Shown here: positions 6,832 to 13,739 of the stretch, piece by piece | Position numbering within the stretch: position 1 is the first letter of the stretch | How the letters are laid out: each line of letters starts with the position of its first letter | Source of the DNA: an uncultured Gammaproteobacteria bacterium | Lineage (GTDB): Bacteria > Pseudomonadota > Gammaproteobacteria > Arenicellales > Poriferihabitantaceae | DNA length: 13,853 nt | Direction: 5' to 3' | Assembly: GCA_938021685.1 (NCBI GenBank) | Contig: CALIFM010000266.1 | Span: 1-13,853, forward strand | Position numbers and translations under genes: made by a program | The notes under the pieces: generated by a model | What the model saw: only the letters and a program-made list of their open reading frames with translations | The model's database searches: none | What the model was told of the DNA's origin: nothing

Positions 6832-7638
6832 TTAAAAATACGTGTTCACCGCTGCAGTTAATGTGTCACGCATGTCTTGGTCGTCGGTCAATGGCGTAAC
6901 CAGTGCCATTTGGCAAGCGTCTTGTACATCAATACCTTTGTTGATGAGTTGCGCTGCATACACGAGTAAGCGGGTCGACATGCCTTCGTCCAAACCGTGG
7001 CCCTTCAAGTTACGTGAACGGTGTGCTACTTGCACCAATTTCCCGGCGGTTTCAAGATCAACCCCGCTTTCATGGGCTACCACTTCAGCCTCCACTTCGC
7101 TGCTGGGGTAGTCAAAATCCATGCCGCCAAAACGTTGTTTGGTAGATTGTTTCAAGTCCTTCATTAAAGACTGGTAGCCAGGGTTGTAGGAAATGACGAT
7201 TTGAAAATCGGGGTGCGCTTTGACCAGCTCGCCTTTTTTCTCCAGAGGAAGTTCGCGGCGATGATCAGTTAAAGGGTGAATCACCACGGTTGTGTCTTGG
7301 CGCGCTTCCACAATCTCATCTAAATAGCAGATCGCGCCAACCCGTGCGGCGACCGTCAGCGGGCCGTCTTGCCAGCGGGTTCCGTTAATATCGAGCAAAA
7401 AGCGGCCGACCAAATCAGAGGCGGTCATGTCCTCGTTGCAAGCGACGGTGATCAATGGCTTTTTCATTTTCCATGCCATGTATTCAACAAAGCGGGATTT
7501 GCCACAGCCCGTGGGGCCTTTCAGCATCACCGGCATACGCGCATCATAAGCGGCCTCATATAAGGCAACTTCGTTGCCGATGGTGCGATAGTAAGGCTCT
7601 TCGGTGATTAAATATTGATCCGTGTTGTCGTCGCTCAT
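6832..7638 (-). CDS. cbbQ: CbbQ/NorQ-family AAA+ ATPase, probably CbbQ (Rubisco activase subunit)
   Basis: MoxR-class AAA+ ATPase. CbbQ works with the VWA-domain protein CbbO to remodel inhibited Rubisco; the related NorQ acts with NorD on nitric oxide reductase. Walker A GPTGCGKS, then TVACNEDMTASDLVGRFLL, Walker B ICYLDEI, EARQDTTVVIHPL, sensor-1 ISYNPGYQSLMKDLK and an arginine finger in STKQRF are seen in order. The segments LMKDLKQSTKQRF and HGLDEGMSTRLLVYAA read closer to CbbQ than NorQ. The frame opens to a TTG at 7689 and ATGs at 7683 and 7650. The ATG at 7638, giving MSDDNTDQYL and 268 residues, matches the family start best; no site has a clear Shine-Dalgarno. It is the only minus-strand gene and has no cbbO or Rubisco genes beside it. 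Confidence 0.85.
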   Translation of the reverse strand: MSDDNTDQYLITEEPYYRTIGNEVALYEAAYDARMPVMLKGPTGCGKSRFVEYMAWKMKKPLITVACNEDMTASDLVGRFLLDINGTRWQDGPLTVAARVGAICYLDEIVEARQDTTVVIHPLTDHRRELPLEKKGELVKAHPDFQIVISYNPGYQSLMKDLKQSTKQRFGGMDFDYPSSEVEAEVVAHESGVDLETAGKLVQVAHRSRNLKGHGLDEGMSTRLLVYAAQLINKGIDVQDACQMALVTPLTDDQDMRDTLTAAVNTYF

Positions 7639-7755
7639 GGCGTAATTCATTCTGTTAAAAAGTGTAGGCAAGTTTGCCCACATGAGCAATGAGCAAGGGT
7701 AAATAGGCCATTAGCCGATTGCGGGCATAATTCTACCGCTTCTTGTTGCCAAGTA

Positions 7756-7797
7756 CGACCTAATTTGCGTCACACAATACACAAAAGCGCGACCTAA
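7756..7797 (-). promoter_or_regulatory. Paired TTAGGTCG repeats, candidate regulator sites for the cbbQ-like gene
   Basis: Read on the minus strand, TTAGGTCG occurs exactly twice, at 7797-7790 and 7763-7756, 34 bases apart (about three helical turns). The nearer copy lies upstream of TAGAAT (7735-7730 minus), a possible -10 box, where an activator might sit. No -35 box matches. The regulator is unknown. Confidence 0.3.
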
Positions 7798-7840
7798 AAT
7801 TACCGTTTTGCAACGCTAGGAGTAACGGCTATGTTTGGTC

Positions 7841-7846
7841 TATAAT
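7841..7846 (+). promoter_or_regulatory. Candidate -10 box of the purK promoter
   Basis: A perfect TATAAT at 7841-7846 lies 72 bases before the purK ATG. No good TTGACA-like -35 is found at 16-18 bases, so activation or an extended promoter may be needed. Transcription would begin near 7853, at the base of the predicted leader hairpin. Confidence 0.5.
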
Positions 7847-7854
7847 CCGCTTTT

Positions 7855-7899
7855 GGCAATGGGCTTGGCCCACGCCGCAAACTTGGGCCCGTAATTGCC
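7855..7899 (+). promoter_or_regulatory. Structured purK leader with alternative hairpins
   Basis: GGCAAT (7855-7860) pairs with ATTGCC (7894-7899). Inside it, GGGC (7861-7864) can pair with GCCC at 7887-7890 or with GCCC at 7868-7871. GGCCCA (7867-7872) can instead pair with TGGGCC (7884-7889). These pairings exclude each other, as in attenuators or riboswitches. No T-run follows, so any control would be of translation or RNA stability. Not recognised as a known riboswitch. Confidence 0.4.
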
Positions 7900-7918
7900 T
7901 GTGCTTAGCGTTTAAAAA

Positions 7919-9085
7919 ATGTCTGCAGCTTCACATCCCTCGTCTTATTCCATGCCACGCCTCGGTTTTATTGGCGGTGGTCAGCTCGCCCGCATGATGA
8001 TCATTGCCGCTAAGCGTTTGGGGGCATATTGCACAGTACTGGACCCAGATTTGAATAGCCCTGCTGGGCAGCTAGCCGATGCCCAAATTATCGGTACCTA
8101 TGACGATGCGCAAAAACTAAGTGAGCTGGTGAGTCAATGTGATGTAACCACTTACGACCTCGAAAACATCGAAACGCAGGCTTTAGTTGAGCTAGCTGAA
8201 CAAGGTCACACTTTACACCCTGCGCCGCAATTGTTGTGGGTGGTGCAAGATAAGCTGCGTCAAAAAGACCGCTACCGTGAAGCGGGCCTGCCAAGCGCGG
8301 AATACCAAGCTGTGCCGATTCCCAATGAAGAAGCGTTTGCTAAATTTGGTTACCCCTTAGTGCAAAAGGCCTGCCGAGGCGGCTATGATGGTCGCGGTGT
8401 AGCCGTGATGCATAGCGCTGAAGATTTTGCTAAGCACTTGCCTGTGCCCTCTTTAGTGGAGCGCTTTGTGCCTGCCAAAATGGAACTGGCGGTGATGGTG
8501 GCGCGCCGCAGCGACGGCGAGAGCGTTTGCTATGACGTAGTGGAGATGATTGTTGATAGTGAACATAATGTGCTGGATTACCATATCAGCCCCGCGCGCA
8601 TCAGTGCCGCGTTGGCTAGTAAGGCGCAGAAGGTGGCTAGTGAGGCGGTGGCTGCGTTGGACGGCGTAGGTATTTTTGGGGTGGAGTTGTTTTTGACGCA
8701 GGACGATGCCATCCTTATCAATGAAATTGCGCCGCGCACCCATAATTCAGGACACCACACCATAGAGGCTTGTTATGTTGACCAATTTGAGCAGCACATC
8801 CGTGCTATTTTGGGTTTGTCACTGATGGGCACCGCCCAGCACAATGCGGCGGTGATGATTAATCTGCTGGGACAACCCGGATATGGCGGCGCGCCGCTTT
8901 GCACAGGGCTGGAGCAAGCCTTGGCATTAGAGGGAGTATCGCTGCATTTATACGGTAAAGCCAGCACGCGACCTTATCGCAAAATGGGCCATGTGACCGT
9001 GTTGGCGGAAACCGTAGAGGCCGCGATAGAAAAAGCAGACAAAGTACGCAGCTGGGTAAAAATCATTGGTGAGGAAACAATATGA
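7919..9085 (+). CDS. purK: N5-carboxyaminoimidazole ribonucleotide synthase (PurK)
   Basis: Converts AIR, bicarbonate and ATP to N5-CAIR, the first of two steps that carboxylate AIR in bacterial de novo purine synthesis. It is an ATP-grasp enzyme. Visible parts: the N-terminal pre-ATP-grasp fold with LGFIGGGQLARMM, the central glycine-rich loop GGYDGRGV near residue 155, LVERFVPAKMELAVMV, and the signature NEIAPRTHNSGHHTIEA near 270 that binds AIR and metal, followed by INLLG. It has 388 residues, some 30 more than E. coli, partly from a short N-terminal extension. The ATG at 7919 has no Shine-Dalgarno; an inner ATG at 7952 would begin directly at the family N-terminus. It is first in purK-purE, the reverse of the usual purE-purK order. 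Confidence 0.96.
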   Translation: MSAASHPSSYSMPRLGFIGGGQLARMMIIAAKRLGAYCTVLDPDLNSPAGQLADAQIIGTYDDAQKLSELVSQCDVTTYDLENIETQALVELAEQGHTLHPAPQLLWVVQDKLRQKDRYREAGLPSAEYQAVPIPNEEAFAKFGYPLVQKACRGGYDGRGVAVMHSAEDFAKHLPVPSLVERFVPAKMELAVMVARRSDGESVCYDVVEMIVDSEHNVLDYHISPARISAALASKAQKVASEAVAALDGVGIFGVELFLTQDDAILINEIAPRTHNSGHHTIEACYVDQFEQHIRAILGLSLMGTAQHNAAVMINLLGQPGYGGAPLCTGLEQALALEGVSLHLYGKASTRPYRKMGHVTVLAETVEAAIEKADKVRSWVKIIGEETI

Positions 9086-9112
9086 GCAGGCGAGATGAGG
9101 AAAGCACATGAG
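9069..9112 (+). repeat. Imperfect 26-base tandem duplication of a translation start region
   Basis: TGAGGAAA-N4-ATGAG occurs at 9070-9086 and again at 9096-9112, exactly 26 bases apart: a ribosome-binding site, four-base spacer and start codon in each copy. The second copy is the purE start; the first is the mini-ORF start. The four bases between ribosome site and ATG differ (CAAT and GCAC). Confidence 0.7.
9082..9111 (+). CDS. 9-codon mini-ORF linking purK and purE
   Basis: ATG at 9082 overlaps the purK stop (ATGA), and its stop TGA at 9109-9111 overlaps the purE ATG (ATGA). The peptide would be MSRRDEEST. A GAGGAAA ribosome site at 9071-9077 has good spacing. The region seems to come from a tandem duplication of the purE initiation site (see findings), so it may act in translational coupling rather than making a useful peptide. 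Confidence 0.35.
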   Translation: MSRRDEEST

Positions 9113-9617
9113 TAAGGCCCATAGTAAGGCATTGGTAGGCATCATCATGGGCAGCGACTCTGACCTTAGCGTGATGCAAGGGGCGGCGGATTTGCTGCAA
9201 GGCATGGGAGTGGAATTTGAGATGACCATTGTGTCGGCGCATCGCACGCCAGCGCGTTTGTATGAGTATGCGCAAAGCGCGCAAGAGCGTGGCCTAAAGG
9301 TGATTATCGCAGGCGCGGGCGGCGCGGCGCATTTACCAGGCATGGTGGCGGCTATAACACCTCTACCGGTCGTGGGCGTACCGATTAAGTCCGCGTCTTC
9401 TGCATTAAATGGCGAAGACGCGCTGATGTCGATTGTACAAATGCCGCCCGGGGTGCCGGTGGCCACGGTAGCGATCAATGGCGCACATAATGCAGGTGTG
9501 CTGGCGGCACAAATCTTAGCAGTGGCTGACACTAAGCTGGCAGACAAGGTGCGGGCCTATAAAAGCGCCATGGAGCAAACGGTGCTGGATAAAGCCACCA
9601 AAATGGAAGGCGCATAA
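9108..9617 (+). CDS. purE: N5-carboxyaminoimidazole ribonucleotide mutase (PurE class I)
   Basis: Moves the carboxyl group of N5-CAIR to give CAIR, the step after PurK in purine synthesis; works as an octamer in the cytoplasm. Its 169 residues equal the E. coli length. Motifs: IIMGSDSDLSVM (phosphate and substrate loop, about 12-23), IVSAHRTPARL with His45, the catalytic histidine equivalent, IIAGAGGAAHLPGMVAA, VVGVPIKSASSALNGEDALMSIVQMPPGVPVATVAI and NAGVLAAQIL. The presence of purK and the class I features indicate the mutase rather than the AIR carboxylase of animals. A GAGGAAA ribosome site precedes the ATG at 9108. It lies 22 bases after purK, with a mini-ORF bridging the gap, and 16 bases before cobO. 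Confidence 0.97.
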   Translation: MSKAHSKALVGIIMGSDSDLSVMQGAADLLQGMGVEFEMTIVSAHRTPARLYEYAQSAQERGLKVIIAGAGGAAHLPGMVAAITPLPVVGVPIKSASSALNGEDALMSIVQMPPGVPVATVAINGAHNAGVLAAQILAVADTKLADKVRAYKSAMEQTVLDKATKMEGA

Positions 9618-9633
9618 GACTTAGGCAAAAACA

Positions 9634-10170
9634 ATGAAAACGAGAGAGAGACGCAAAGGCATTACCGTGGTGAACACGGGCGAGGGTAAGGGCAAGTCAT
9701 CCAGCGGCTTTGGCGTGGTGTTTCGTGCGGCAGGGTGGGGCATGAATGTGTGCGTGATCCAATTCATTAAAGGCGCATGGAAAACGGGTGAGCACCGTGC
9801 ATCGGAGAAATTTGACAACATTGAATGGCACCAGATGGGCGACGGCTTCACTTGGGACACTAAAAACCCAGAGCAGGACATTGCCACCACGCGAGAGATT
9901 TGGACTTTTGCGCAAGAAAAAATTTTGAGTGAAAAATTTGACCTCGTGATGCTGGATGAGATTAATTATTGCTGTGGTTATAACTGGCTAGGCGGGCAAG
10001 AAGTAGCGGACTTCATTACCGGCCAAAAGCCTAAATGGATGCACTTGATTATGACGGGCCGCAATGCAGCGCCCGAAGTGATCGAAGTGGCCAATACGGT
10101 GACCGAGATGCAGCCCATCAAGCATGCCTATGATGAAGGCATTGAGGCTGAGCAAGGCGTTGAGTTTTAA
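9634..10170 (+). CDS. cobO: Cob(I)yrinic acid a,c-diamide adenosyltransferase (CobO/BtuR)
   Basis: Adds the 5'-deoxyadenosyl group from ATP to the reduced cobalt of corrinoids, giving the coenzyme B12 forms. It has 178 residues, slightly short of E. coli BtuR (196). The P-loop-like VNTGEGKGKSSSGFGVVFRAAGWG near residue 10-35 binds ATP. VCVIQFIKGAWKTGE follows, then DLVMLDEINYCCGYNWL around 105-121 (Walker B-like acidic pair), HLIMTGRNAAPEVIEVANTVTEMQPIKHAYDEGIEAEQGVEF at the C-terminus; these match the CobA/CobO/BtuR family rather than PduO or EutT. The start ATG at 9634 follows AGGC at low strength. It can act in de novo synthesis and in salvage. Next to cobU, 6 bases ahead; both are late adenosylcobalamin steps. 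Confidence 0.95.
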   Translation: MKTRERRKGITVVNTGEGKGKSSSGFGVVFRAAGWGMNVCVIQFIKGAWKTGEHRASEKFDNIEWHQMGDGFTWDTKNPEQDIATTREIWTFAQEKILSEKFDLVMLDEINYCCGYNWLGGQEVADFITGQKPKWMHLIMTGRNAAPEVIEVANTVTEMQPIKHAYDEGIEAEQGVEF

Positions 10171-10176
10171 GGTGTT

Positions 10177-10737
10177 ATGCAACTCATTCTAGGCGGTGCG
10201 CGATCGGGTAAAAGCCGTTATGCCGAAGGCTTGGCGCAACAGCAAGAAGCCGAAGGTAAAAAAGTGGTCTATATCGCTACGGCGACCCACGCGGCGGGCA
10301 TCGATGCCGATGACCAAAAGCAGAGCGATGAACAGGCTAAAGCAGATGCTGCTTTTGCAGAGCGTATTGCACAGCACCAAGCGCAACGGCCTGCGCACTG
10401 GACCACGGTAGAAGAGCCGCATAATTTAGCGCAAGCGATCGAGGCCCATGATGCGCCAACACAGTGCATATTGGTTGATTGTTTAACTCTCTGGCTGCTT
10501 AACTGCCAACAGGCAAGCGATTTTTCACAACAGAAACAAGCGTTATTGCAGGTAGTCCAAAACCTACAAGGACAGTTGCTATTGGTTAGCAATGAGATTG
10601 GGCTAGGCGTGTTGCCGATGGGTACGCTTACACGCGAATACGTGGACGAACTGGGTTTGCTTCATCAAGCACTGGCTGCCAAAGCTAGTCAAGTGGTGGT
10701 GGTGGTGGCTGGGTTGCCGATGGTGCTGAAAAGCTAG
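10177..10737 (+). CDS. cobU: Adenosylcobinamide kinase / guanylyltransferase (CobU/CobP)
   Basis: Phosphorylates adenosylcobinamide and joins GMP to it, giving adenosylcobinamide-GDP for nucleotide-loop assembly. P-loop GGARSGKS at residues 6-13 and the following SRYAEGLA are typical. RIAQHQAQRPAHWTTVEEP carries His67, the likely guanylated histidine, then ILVDCLTLWLLN (Walker B-like), LLVSNEIGLGVLPMGTLTREYVDELG and a short VVVVVAGLPMVLK tail. At 186 residues it is near the family size, yet it has an extra stretch of about 15 residues rich in Asp, Gln and Ala between the IATAT strand and RIAQH. AAGG of the ribosome site overlaps the cobO stop. No other cobalamin genes are visible after it. 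Confidence 0.94.
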   Translation: MQLILGGARSGKSRYAEGLAQQQEAEGKKVVYIATATHAAGIDADDQKQSDEQAKADAAFAERIAQHQAQRPAHWTTVEEPHNLAQAIEAHDAPTQCILVDCLTLWLLNCQQASDFSQQKQALLQVVQNLQGQLLLVSNEIGLGVLPMGTLTREYVDELGLLHQALAAKASQVVVVVAGLPMVLKS

Positions 10738-10798
10738 TAATGAAAATAAGGTGATACGGTTGCAGTAAGAGAATTGATTTTGGCTCGAATACAGAACC

Positions 10799-10825
10799 TT
10801 GTTACACTCCGCGGCTGCTTATAAT
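10799..10825 (+). promoter_or_regulatory. Candidate promoter of the class V aminotransferase gene
   Basis: TATAAT at 10820-10825 is a perfect -10 box, and TTGTTA at 10799-10804 a partial -35 with a short 15-base spacer. The transcript would begin near 10832, leaving a leader of about 15 bases with no Shine-Dalgarno before the ATG at 10847. The 109-base gap otherwise shows no terminator. Confidence 0.45.
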
Positions 10826-10846
10826 ATTTACAATCACTAATACGTC

Positions 10847-12088
10847 ATGTCTGATACCGCTCTTGATGTTGATTTCGTCCGCGCCGCGTTTCCTGCCTTT
10901 TCGCAGCCTGATTTAAAAGGATGGTCATTTTTTGAAAATGCGGGAGGCTCCTATGCTTGTGGGCCAGTGATCGAGGCTTTGTCGAATTACTACACCAACA
11001 ACAAGGTGCAGCCTTATCATCCGTTTCCCGCCGCGCAGCAAGCAGGTGCACAGATGGACCGAGCGAAAAGCCGCATGGCAAGTATGTTGAATGTGCAAGG
11101 CAGTGAAGTGCATTTTGGGCCATCAACCTCGCAAAACACCTACAACTTAGCGCAAGCTTTGGCGGATGACTTCAAGGATGGCGATGAAATGATCGTCACT
11201 AACCAAGACCATGAGGCGAATATCGGCTCTTGGCAGCGCTTGACGCAGCGTGGTATGAAGATCAAGGAATGGCAAGTTGATCCCGCGACCGGCGAATTGC
11301 ACATTGCTGACTTAATACCACTGCTGAGCAATAAAACCAAGGCCGTGGCCTTTACCCATTGTTCCAATATTATCGCCAGCGTTAACGATGTAAAGCAGAT
11401 CACTGACTTAGTACATGGGGTGGGTGCATTGGTGATTGTAGATGGGGTATCGTTTTGCGGCCATGGCTTGCCAGATGTCGATGCATTAGGGGCGGATGTC
11501 TATTTGTTCTCGCTATATAAAGTATATGGCCCGCACCTTGGGGTGATGGTTATGCGCGATGCTTTGAATAAAAGCTTGCCTCAACAAGGGCACTTTTTTA
11601 ATAAGGATCAAGCGGGCCATCGTTTCACGCCAGCTGGGCCAGATCACGCACAAGTGGCGGCGGTCAACGGGGTGATCGATTACATCGAAGCAGTGCATGC
11701 CCATCATTTTACGGATGCGCAAAGCATCAGTAGCCACAAAAAAGCGGAGCAAGTATTGCAACTATTCCAGCAGCATGAACATCAAACGATGCAGCCATTA
11801 TTAGACTATATCGATGGCCATAGCCAGCTGCACTTATTGGGTAAGAACAAGGCGGTGCAGCGTGCCCCGACGATCTCTTTCACCTCTGCCAAGTACGCGC
11901 CTGAGGCATTAGCTGGGCAATTGGCCGAAGATAAAATAATGCTGGCGGGTGGGCACTTTTATGCTTATCGCTTAATTAAAGCCATGGGTATCGATACCGA
12001 AACAGGAGTGTGTCGTGCATCAATGGTGCATTATAACAATGACCAAGATGTGCAAAACTTAATCGCAGCGCTGGACAAGCGGCACTAG
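10847..12088 (+). CDS. Class V aminotransferase-like PLP enzyme (cysteine-desulfurase-like subfamily)
   Basis: Fold-type I PLP enzyme of 413 residues. Reading order: FFENAGGSYACGPV (about 28-41), the cofactor phosphate loop GPSTSQNTYNLA (91-102), NQDHEANIGSW (119-129), FTHCSNIIASVNDV, cofactor-binding Asp199 in VIVDGVSF, Schiff-base Lys225 in FSLYKVYGPHLGVM, and carboxylate-binding Arg390 in VCRASMVHYN. This resembles the subfamily often named cysteine desulfurase-like, VC1184 type. The catalytic Cys loop of SufS/NifS (GHHC type) is replaced by AGGHFYAYRL at 367-375, so true desulfurase activity is doubtful. Its substrate is unknown. It has its own predicted promoter and separates cobU from ilvA. 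The ATG at 10847 gives the expected N-terminus. Confidence 0.88.
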   Translation: MSDTALDVDFVRAAFPAFSQPDLKGWSFFENAGGSYACGPVIEALSNYYTNNKVQPYHPFPAAQQAGAQMDRAKSRMASMLNVQGSEVHFGPSTSQNTYNLAQALADDFKDGDEMIVTNQDHEANIGSWQRLTQRGMKIKEWQVDPATGELHIADLIPLLSNKTKAVAFTHCSNIIASVNDVKQITDLVHGVGALVIVDGVSFCGHGLPDVDALGADVYLFSLYKVYGPHLGVMVMRDALNKSLPQQGHFFNKDQAGHRFTPAGPDHAQVAAVNGVIDYIEAVHAHHFTDAQSISSHKKAEQVLQLFQQHEHQTMQPLLDYIDGHSQLHLLGKNKAVQRAPTISFTSAKYAPEALAGQLAEDKIMLAGGHFYAYRLIKAMGIDTETGVCRASMVHYNNDQDVQNLIAALDKRH

Positions 12089-12134
12089 GGCAGCCATTCG
12101 GTTTTTGGTCGCTAGCAGCAGCTCATATTTACGT

Positions 12135-12140
12135 TATAAT
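12135..12140 (+). promoter_or_regulatory. Candidate -10 box of the ilvA promoter
   Basis: A perfect TATAAT at 12135-12140 lies in the 124-base gap before ilvA. No convincing -35 is present at normal spacing. The leader would be about 66 bases and includes TGGC...GCCA around TTGC...GCAA (12168-12195), a modest hairpin. No terminator follows the upstream gene. Confidence 0.45.
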
Positions 12141-12212
12141 TAAACGCACTATTCAATATTTTTATCTTGGCTTGCTGCGCGCAAATAAGGTGCCAGCGCC
12201 ATTACTCTCGCT

Positions 12213-13739
12213 ATGAAGGAAATTTACCGAAAAAAAATATTGGATGCACAAACGCAGGTCTATGAGGTGGCCAAGCACACGCCGCTTGAGATCGCACAGC
12301 GACTGTCAAAACGTTTAGATAATCGTATTTTCTTAAAACGTGAAGACCAACAGCCCATTTTTTGTTACAAAATTCGCGGCGCCTACAACAAAATGCTTAG
12401 TTTAAGCGCCGAGCAACTGGCACACGGTGTGGTAACCGCTTCGGCAGGTAATCATGCACAAGGTGTCGCGTTGTCTGCACAAAAGCTGGGTTGTGAGGCG
12501 ATTATCGTGATGCCGACCACTACGCCCGAGATCAAAATTGAAGCCGTGCAGTCGTTTGGTGCGACGGTAGAGTTATTTGGTGAAAGCTTTAGTGACGCTG
12601 CAAGCTATGCTAAAAAGCTGTGCGATGCTCAGCACAAAACGTATATCCCTCCGTTCGATGACCCTGCCATTATTGCCGGCCAAGGAACAGTGGCGGCAGA
12701 GTTATTGGAGCAGCATGCTGGGCCTATTGATGCTTTATTCATACCCATTGGCGGCGGCGGTTTGGTCGCAGGCATGGCGGCTTACATTAAAGCCGTGCGG
12801 CCAGAGATCAAAATTATCGGTGTGGAGCCAAATGACTCGAATGCTATGCAATTGTCATTGGCAGCGGATGAACGTATTGAGCTGAGTGATGTTGGCATTT
12901 TTGCTGATGGTGTCGCGGTTAAGTTAGTAGGCGAGGAAACCTTCAAGCTTTGTCAGCTGTATGTAGACGAAATGGTAACGGTGTCGACCGACGAAACTTG
13001 TGCCGCGATGAAAGACATTTTTGAGGATACGCGTTCAATTATGGAGCCATCGGGTGCCTTGGGTGTGGCTGGTATTAAAAAATGGCTGAGCCAACAAGAC
13101 AAAATTAAAACAGGCTTAAACTTAGTGACAGTGTTGACGGGCGCGAATGTTAATTTTGATCGTTTGCGACATGTATCAGAACGAACTGATATTGGCGAGG
13201 GCCGTGAGAAAATTATCGCGGTGTCGATTCCCGAAAAGCCAGGAAGCTTCCAGAAACTATTGACTGTAATTGGTGACCTAAGCGTGACCGAGTTTAATTA
13301 TCGGTACAGCGGGCCAGATGGAGATGCCAGCATCTTTGTGGGTTTCAAGTGTGATGATCCTGAAGTGGTCGCTAGCCGCATGCAACAAATGCAAGCATTG
13401 GGTTTTGAACCGGTAGACTTTTCTGATAACGAGTTGGCCAAGCTGCATGGTCGTCACTTAGTGGGTGGTCGAGTGCATGAACTGAAAGATGAACGCATTT
13501 TCAGCTTCGAGTTTCCGGAACGTAGTGGTGCTTTGTTAAATTTTTTAGAAAAAGTAAGTGGCCGTTGGAACATCAGCTTGTTTCATTACCGCAACCACGG
13601 TTCGGACTTCGGCCGCGTGCTGTGTGGCATTCAAGTGCCGGTGAAAACCGAATCGGCCTTTAGTGATTTTCTGCAAGATTTAGCGTATAAGTTTGAAGAG
13701 CAAACTGATAACCCCTTTAATAAATTGTTTTTGTCATGA
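12213..13739 (+). CDS. ilvA: Threonine deaminase, biosynthetic (IlvA)
   Basis: PLP enzyme that converts threonine to 2-oxobutyrate, the first committed step to isoleucine. Its 508 residues and two C-terminal ACT-like domains mark the biosynthetic, isoleucine-inhibited form, as in E. coli (514), not the short catabolic TdcB. The catalytic domain (about 1-320) has FLKREDQQPIFCYKIRGAY with PLP-lysine Lys53, VTASAGNHAQGVALSA and the phosphate-binding GGGGLVAGMAAY. Regulatory domains begin near REKIIAVSIPEKPGSFQ (about 330) and ERIFSFEFPERSGALLNF (about 427). The ATG at 12213 has no Shine-Dalgarno nearby, and a short upstream reading frame ends at TGA 12214-12216, overlapping it. The next gene overlaps the ilvA stop by ATGA. 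The protein is intact. Confidence 0.97.
   Translation: MKEIYRKKILDAQTQVYEVAKHTPLEIAQRLSKRLDNRIFLKREDQQPIFCYKIRGAYNKMLSLSAEQLAHGVVTASAGNHAQGVALSAQKLGCEAIIVMPTTTPEIKIEAVQSFGATVELFGESFSDAASYAKKLCDAQHKTYIPPFDDPAIIAGQGTVAAELLEQHAGPIDALFIPIGGGGLVAGMAAYIKAVRPEIKIIGVEPNDSNAMQLSLAADERIELSDVGIFADGVAVKLVGEETFKLCQLYVDEMVTVSTDETCAAMKDIFEDTRSIMEPSGALGVAGIKKWLSQQDKIKTGLNLVTVLTGANVNFDRLRHVSERTDIGEGREKIIAVSIPEKPGSFQKLLTVIGDLSVTEFNYRYSGPDGDASIFVGFKCDDPEVVASRMQQMQALGFEPVDFSDNELAKLHGRHLVGGRVHELKDERIFSFEFPERSGALLNFLEKVSGRWNISLFHYRNHGSDFGRVLCGIQVPVKTESAFSDFLQDLAYKFEEQTDNPFNKLFLS

Noticed and set aside
6832..7689. Longer CbbQ-like protein starting at TTG 7689 or ATG 7683
   Set aside because: The extra N-terminal residues do not resemble the family and have no ribosome site; the start at 7638 gives the typical N-terminus.
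8948..9547. Long (199-codon) minus-strand open frame opposite purK/purE
   Set aside because: It lies wholly antisense to the well-supported purK end and purE, and its translation is rich in Ala, Pro, Cys and Thr with no recognisable motif. A shadow of codon bias.
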